DNA of 64,000 bases from Euptelea pleiosperma (lineage: Eukaryota; Streptophyta; Magnoliopsida; Ranunculales; Eupteleaceae), in NCBI GenBank assembly GCA_035048495.1, contig CM068549.1, positions 8,973,822 through 9,037,821 on the forward strand, given 5' to 3'. The notes beneath the pieces were generated by a model. That model was not told the origin of the DNA and did not search any database. It saw only the letters and a program-made list of their open reading frames with translations. Shown here one piece after another: positions 59,551 through 64,000 of the stretch; within the stretch, counting starts at the first letter, position 1; every line of letters begins with the position of its first letter. Both the position numbers and the translations under genes were made by a program.

Positions 59551-62105
59551 AGCAGCGTCTTGGGAATTTAGAAGCTGAGAAAGCCAAAGGCATCTTCCCT
59601 AGCCAACCTATTGCAAATCCTAAAGGGAATGTCAAGGGTGCAGTTTATGAGGTCGATTCCCAGTCACAGAATCCAAACTACCAAGGAGAGGTACAAGCTG
59701 TTACCACACTCCGATCTGGAAAGACTGTGGATATGGGAGTAAAAGAACCATCAGAGCCATCTCCCGCTCCTATTCCTAAACCCAGCACAGAGGAACACAT
59801 TTCAAAATCTACCTCTGATGCTGTGAAGCCTGCACCAAAATCTACAATCCCAGTGCAAAGATATCAGGCGAAGGACAAATCTATTTGTCGGATTAAGCCT
59901 CCCTTCCCGGACAGGCTTGTCCAAGACAAAAGAGATCAGCAATTTTCAGAGATCTTAGACGTTTTCAAAGACGTCCAGATCAATATCCCCTTCCTATCTG
60001 CTATCAAACAGATCCCTTCCTATGCCAAATTCCTGAAAGAATTATGCACTGTCAAACGGCGTACGCATGTACCCAAAGATGCCTTTTTGGCAGAAAAAGC
60101 TACAGCGTTCATCCAACGCAACAGTGTAAGTAAGCATAAAGATCCGGGAAGTCCTACTGTGCAGTGTGAAATCGGTGATAATTTTAGTTGCACAGCCTTG
60201 TTGGACTTAGGAGCTAGTGTGAATCTCATACCATTTTCGGTATACCAGCAGTTAGGCCTCAAGGATATGAAGCCAACAAAAATCACTCTGAAGCTGGCCG
60301 ACCAGTCCATAAAAATTCCACGAGGAATTATTGAAGATGTCCTAGTGAAAGTAGCTGACTTTTACTACCCTGTAGACTTCATCATCCTCGACACAGAACC
60401 CTGTCAGGATAATCGGATCCCGGTCATTCTAGGCCGACCGTTCCTTGCTACCGCAAATGCACACATCGGGTGTAGGGACGGGAATATGTCAATTGCCTTC
60501 GGCAACCTAAAGGCTAAAGTTAACATCTTTCGACTTATGCGACAGGATGCCGATCGCGATGTGACAGATGAAATGTATGCCATTGAGAGTCTAATTCAGG
60601 ACTCCACAGAAGATATCTTGAAACAGTGCCAAGAGCACTTTGATTCTGACTTCCAATGGGAGTCAGCAATTTTTGAGGATAATACTATCCAAGAGTCAGC
60701 TACACTGATTTCTACTCCTCCTCCTATTGTTGAGTACGAGCCTCTGCTAACCATGATCAGAGATCCTACTACTGTCAACTCTATCTCGGTAGAGGAGGAA
60801 GAATCAAGCTCCATTGATCAGAAACTTGAGCTTAAGCCTCTACCCTCTGAACTATCTTATGCTTATCTTGGTCCTGAAGAGACTTATCCTATCATCATTT
60901 CTTCTGCCCTATCTGCGTCCCAAAAAGAGAGACTGATTATGTTGCTAAAGAAGCACAAATCAGCCATAGGATGGACCATTGATGACATTCGTGGGATAGA
61001 CCCTTCTATGTGTCAACATCACATTTATCTTGAAGATGACTCTAAGACGTCTAGAGAGCACCAGAGGAGGTTAAATCTAGTCCTAAAAGAAGTAGTACGG
61101 GATGAAATTCTAAAATTGCTAGATGCGGGTATCATTTACCCCATCTCTGATAGCAAATGGGTGAGTCCAATCCATGTCGTACCTAAGAAGGCGGGTTTCA
61201 CTGTTGTAAAAAATGATCAAGGCGAAATGGTGACCCAGCGCTTAAAGAAAGGATGGAGAGTCTGTATTGACTACAGACGGCTCAATACCAACACCCGGAA
61301 GGACCATTTCCCTCTCCCATTCATTGATCAGATGTTGGAACGTCTAGCAGGTCATTCCTACTATTGTTTCCTAGATGGTTACTCGGGATATAATCAGATT
61401 CCCATTGCACCCGAGGACCATGAGAAGACCACGTTCACCTGTCCCTTTGGCACTTTTGCCTACAGTCGCATGCCTTTTGGCCTCTGCAATGCACCTGCGA
61501 CTTTTCAAAGGTGTATGATGAGTATATTTTCGGACATGGTCGAACGGTTCTTAGAAGTTTTCATGGATGATTTCTCCGTCTTTGGATCCTCTTTCGATGA
61601 CTGTCTCCAACATCTGAGTCTGGTACTCGCAAGATGTCAGGATAAGCGACTTGTCCTAAATTGGGAAAAATGCCACTTCATGGTAAAGAAAGGAATCGTG
61701 CTAGGACATGTCATTTCTGACAAGGGTATTGAGGTCGACAAAGCTAAGATTGATATTATCTCGACCCTACCAATTCCTAAATCTGTGCGTGATATTCGAT
61801 CTTTTCTTGGACATGGAGGATTCTACAGGAGATTCATTAAGGATTTCTCCCAGATAGCTCGACCCCTATGTAGTCTTCTGGCTAAGGATAGCCCTTTTGA
61901 CTTCAATGCTGACTGTGCAAAGGCATTCGAGCGTCTTAAATCTGAGCTTACTTCTGCGCCCATCATCCGCCCTCCTGATTGGACCATACCTTTTGAAGTG
62001 ATGTGTGACGCATCTGACTATGCTCTAGGAGCAGTTTTGGGCCAAAGAGTCAACAAAATGCCGCATGTGATATACTATGCGAGTAAGACTTTAAACTCGG
62101 CTTAG
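59551..62105 (+). CDS. pol: gag C-terminus, protease, reverse transcriptase and part of RNase H of element C
   Basis: It continues the gag frame from EQRLGNLEAEKAKG. Aspartic protease: LLDLGASVNLIP with the catalytic D at 60204, and VILGRPFL near 60424. Reverse transcriptase: KWVSPIHVVPKK, VCIDYRRLN, FPLPFIDQMLERLAG, FGLCNAPATFQRCM, and the catalytic FMDDF with DD at 61566-61571. RNase H starts with FEVMCDASDYALGAVLGQ (first D near 62008). The frame ends at TAG 62103-62105, where related proteins have Q (a CAG-to-TAG change). The protease motif DLGAS and the domain order place it in the Athila lineage. Truncated, so inactive as read. Confidence 0.93.
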
Positions 62106-63731
62106 TTAAACTACTCCACTACTGAAAAAGAGCTTCTGGCCGTTGTTTTTGCTCTGGATAAATTCAGACCATACTTATTGGCCACTAAAGTCATAGTTTA
62201 TACGGATCATGCGGCTCTGAGATATCTAATGTCCAAAAAGGAGACGAAGCCGAGATTGATAAGATGGATCCTTCTATTATAGGAATTCAATCTAGAGATC
62301 AGGGACAAGAAAGGAACTGAGAATGTTGTGGCTGATCACTTATCAAGGCTAACTTTAGAGTCTAATTTTGAATCTCAGCCCATTCTCGAAACTTTTCCTG
62401 ACGAACAACTGTTCGCTATCTCCGTCACCCCATGGTATGCTGACATTGTCAATTACCTAGTGACGGAGGAAATACCATCTCATTGGTCAAAACAGGACAA
62501 AAATCAATTCCTGGCAAGAGTTAAGTATTACTCTTGGGACGAGCCTTATTTATATAAATACTGTCCTAACCAGATTATTCGTCTCTGTGTCCCTGAATCT
62601 CAGCAATTAAACATCTTGTCCTCTTGTCATGACCAACCATGTGGTGGTCACTTTAGTTCTAAAAAGACGGCTGAGAAAATCCTACAATGTGGATTCTACT
62701 GGCCTTCTCTGTTTCGAGAAACACATATCTACTGCAAGGCCTGCCCTAATTGTCAAAACCTTGGCAGAATTTCTCAGAGAAATATGATGCCCTTGAACCC
62801 TATTCAAGTCGATGAGATATTCGATATGTGGGGTATTGATTTCATGGGGCCCTTTCCTACATCCAATGGTTTCCAATTCATCCTCCTAGCTGTGGACTAT
62901 GTTTCTAAGTGGATTGAGGCAATTCCTACAAGAACCAATGACCATCAAGTTGTGGCGAGATTTTTGAGGGAGTACATTTTCACAAGATTCGGAGCCCCCA
63001 AAGCCATTATAAGTGATGGGGGTAGCCATTTCTGTAATAGAGTGTTTGAAAAGTTAATGAAAAAGTACGGAGTAACTCATAAGGTTGCCCTTGCTTACCA
63101 TCCGCAGACCAGCGGTCAGGTCGAGGTCTCCAATCGGCAAATCAAGCAGATACTGGAGAAGACAGTCAATACAACTCGTAAGGACTGGTCTACACGCCTC
63201 TCAGATGCTCTATGGGCTTACCGAACAGCTTATAAAACACCCTTGAATATGTCTCCATACCGGTTGGTTTATGGTAAACCTTGTCATCTCCCTGTTGAGA
63301 TTGAGCATCGCGCCCTATGGGCGATCAAAAAACTCAATTTCGACTTAGACGCAGCAGGAGAGGAAAGGAATTTACAACTCAATGAATTGGATGAACTGAG
63401 AAATGATTCATATGCCTTGTCAAAAAAGTATAAAGATAAAATGAAATGGATACATGACAAGAGCATTCTTAGGAAGGATTTCCACCAGGGACAGAAGGTC
63501 TTACTTTACAATTCTAGACTTCACATCTTCCCTGGAAAATTGAAGTCCCGATGGTCAGGCCCATTTGTTGTTACTGAAGTCAAGCCCTATGGGGCTATAA
63601 CTGTTGAGGATCCGAAGGATAATTCAACCTTCCAGGTCAATGGACAGCGTCTCAAACCTTTTCAAGAATTAGACGTGTCATCTATTCAAACCTTTGAGAT
63701 AGATCTTATTGATCCAATATATGAAGACTGA
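62106..63731 (+). pseudogene. pol: RNase H remainder and integrase of element C
   Basis: Same frame as the preceding part. RNase H blocks [20 protein letters not shown] and [16 protein letters not shown] sequence run to a second TAG at 62280-62282 (again a CAG position), then [20 protein letters not shown]. From about 62620 comes the integrase: a zinc HHCC region ([16 protein letters not shown], then CPNCQ), the catalytic core with D at 62838 (WGIDFMGPF), D at 63015 (IISDGGSHF) and E at 63123 ([12 protein letters not shown]), and a C-terminal GPFVV region. Stop at 63729-63731. No chromodomain and no env-like frame are seen before the window ends. Confidence 0.92.
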
Positions 63732-64000
63732 TGTTTCTGTCAGTCTCTCTGAGCTCCAACTTAGTTGGGGGTGAATTTCACCCCCGTTGTGTCTGGCTGA
63801 AGACATAAAACTTAGCGCTTTCGGAAAGGCAATTCCGGTATTCCTAGAAGTCATTGAGTCTCATGCATAAATATTATATTTCATATATTATTATGGCTAT
63901 ACAGGTACAATTCCTCTCACTACCATCAGGTATCACCAAATCTCAGCCATACTGGTATAACTCTTCCTCTAACATGCATCACATTCAGAGTTTTCATACA
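63732..64000 (+). other. Post-pol non-coding region of element C
   Basis: It contains a near-perfect inverted repeat of GGGGGTGAA with TTCACCCCC (63767-63785), in the place where Athila-type elements often carry a TTGGGGGTG motif. The 3' LTR is not reached. Confidence 0.6.

Larger units (their letters stand above)
52095..64000 (+). mobile_element. Element C: Athila-type Ty3/gypsy retrotransposon (3' end off-window)
   Basis: The order is 5' LTR (52095-53747), tRNA-Asp primer site (53750-53763), leader (to 55309), gag (from 55310) and pol (to 63731), which matches Athila-lineage chromoviral-independent gypsy elements. It sits in LTR B; GTTGT (52090-52094) is the expected left duplication. It is interrupted by solo LTR D (56679-59545) and carries two in-frame stops in the RNase H region. 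The 3' LTR is beyond the window. Confidence 0.93.

Overview
The window is nuclear DNA from a flowering plant with a large, repeat-rich genome. The evidence is GT-AG introns, plant-specific gene families (type-B response regulator, MAP65, ABCG, ASHH2/SDG8-type SET, UBP12/13), MuDR-type and CACTA-type DNA transposons, and many Ty3/gypsy LTRs of Athila type. I cannot name the species. I see no intact, clearly functional cellular gene.

LTR layer. One Athila-like family dominates. All its LTRs share the same ends: sense strand TGATATTCGCTC at the start and a CCTACTTTCA-like end. Two length classes exist. The short class (1653 bp) is attached to internal regions: a minus-strand element at 1-2813 and a plus-strand element starting at 52095. 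The long class (about 2.5-2.9 kb) is seen only as solo LTRs or fragments: 2814-4212, 17944-20495, 29048-31825, 33260-35780, 48919-50168, 50169-52094 and 56679-59545. Exact 5-bp target-site duplications prove three solo LTRs (AAATC, ATTGT, CCTAG). The right end is a four-deep nest. LTR A (48919) is cut by LTR B (50169), B is cut by element C (52095), and C's gag is cut by solo LTR D (56679-59545). The far ends of A, B and C lie beyond base 64000. Element C has a PBS matching 14 nt of tRNA-Asp, a gag, and a protease-RT-RNase H-integrase region with two in-frame TAG stops.

Between the LTRs. At 4.2-11.2 kb there are a foldback element, a minus-strand first-exon fragment of a type-B response regulator, a duplicated promoter-like segment and a decayed LINE-type RNase H piece. 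At 11.25-14.15 kb lies a nearly complete mudrA-like transposase gene with three exons in phase and two frameshifts. It is followed by about four copies of a 200-bp tandem repeat. At 15.1-28.4 kb there is a procession of short, same-strand, intron-containing pieces of at least seven unrelated genes: MAP65, a RING protein, ABCG7-like, RFC1, ATG1-like kinase, SDG8-like SET and UBP12/13. This pattern suggests gene capture by a Helitron or Pack-MULE. At 33-36 kb a minus-strand GRF/CCHC zinc-finger gene is split by a solo LTR. At 36.2-38.5 kb tandem repeats carrying TGACG motifs lead into a TATA box and an unidentified plus-strand coding region with one frameshift. The 38.9-47.5 kb part is mostly foldback remnants, a CACTA-like terminus and unassigned AT-rich DNA.

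The most unusual signals are the multi-gene fragment array, the repeat-promoter-unknown-ORF unit, and the structured LTRs. The LTRs carry reiterated GGAGTTGCAG hairpins, a tRNA-like A/B-box module in U3, and a conserved intron-like interval near the 3' end. All assignments come from reading the sequence; no database search was run.
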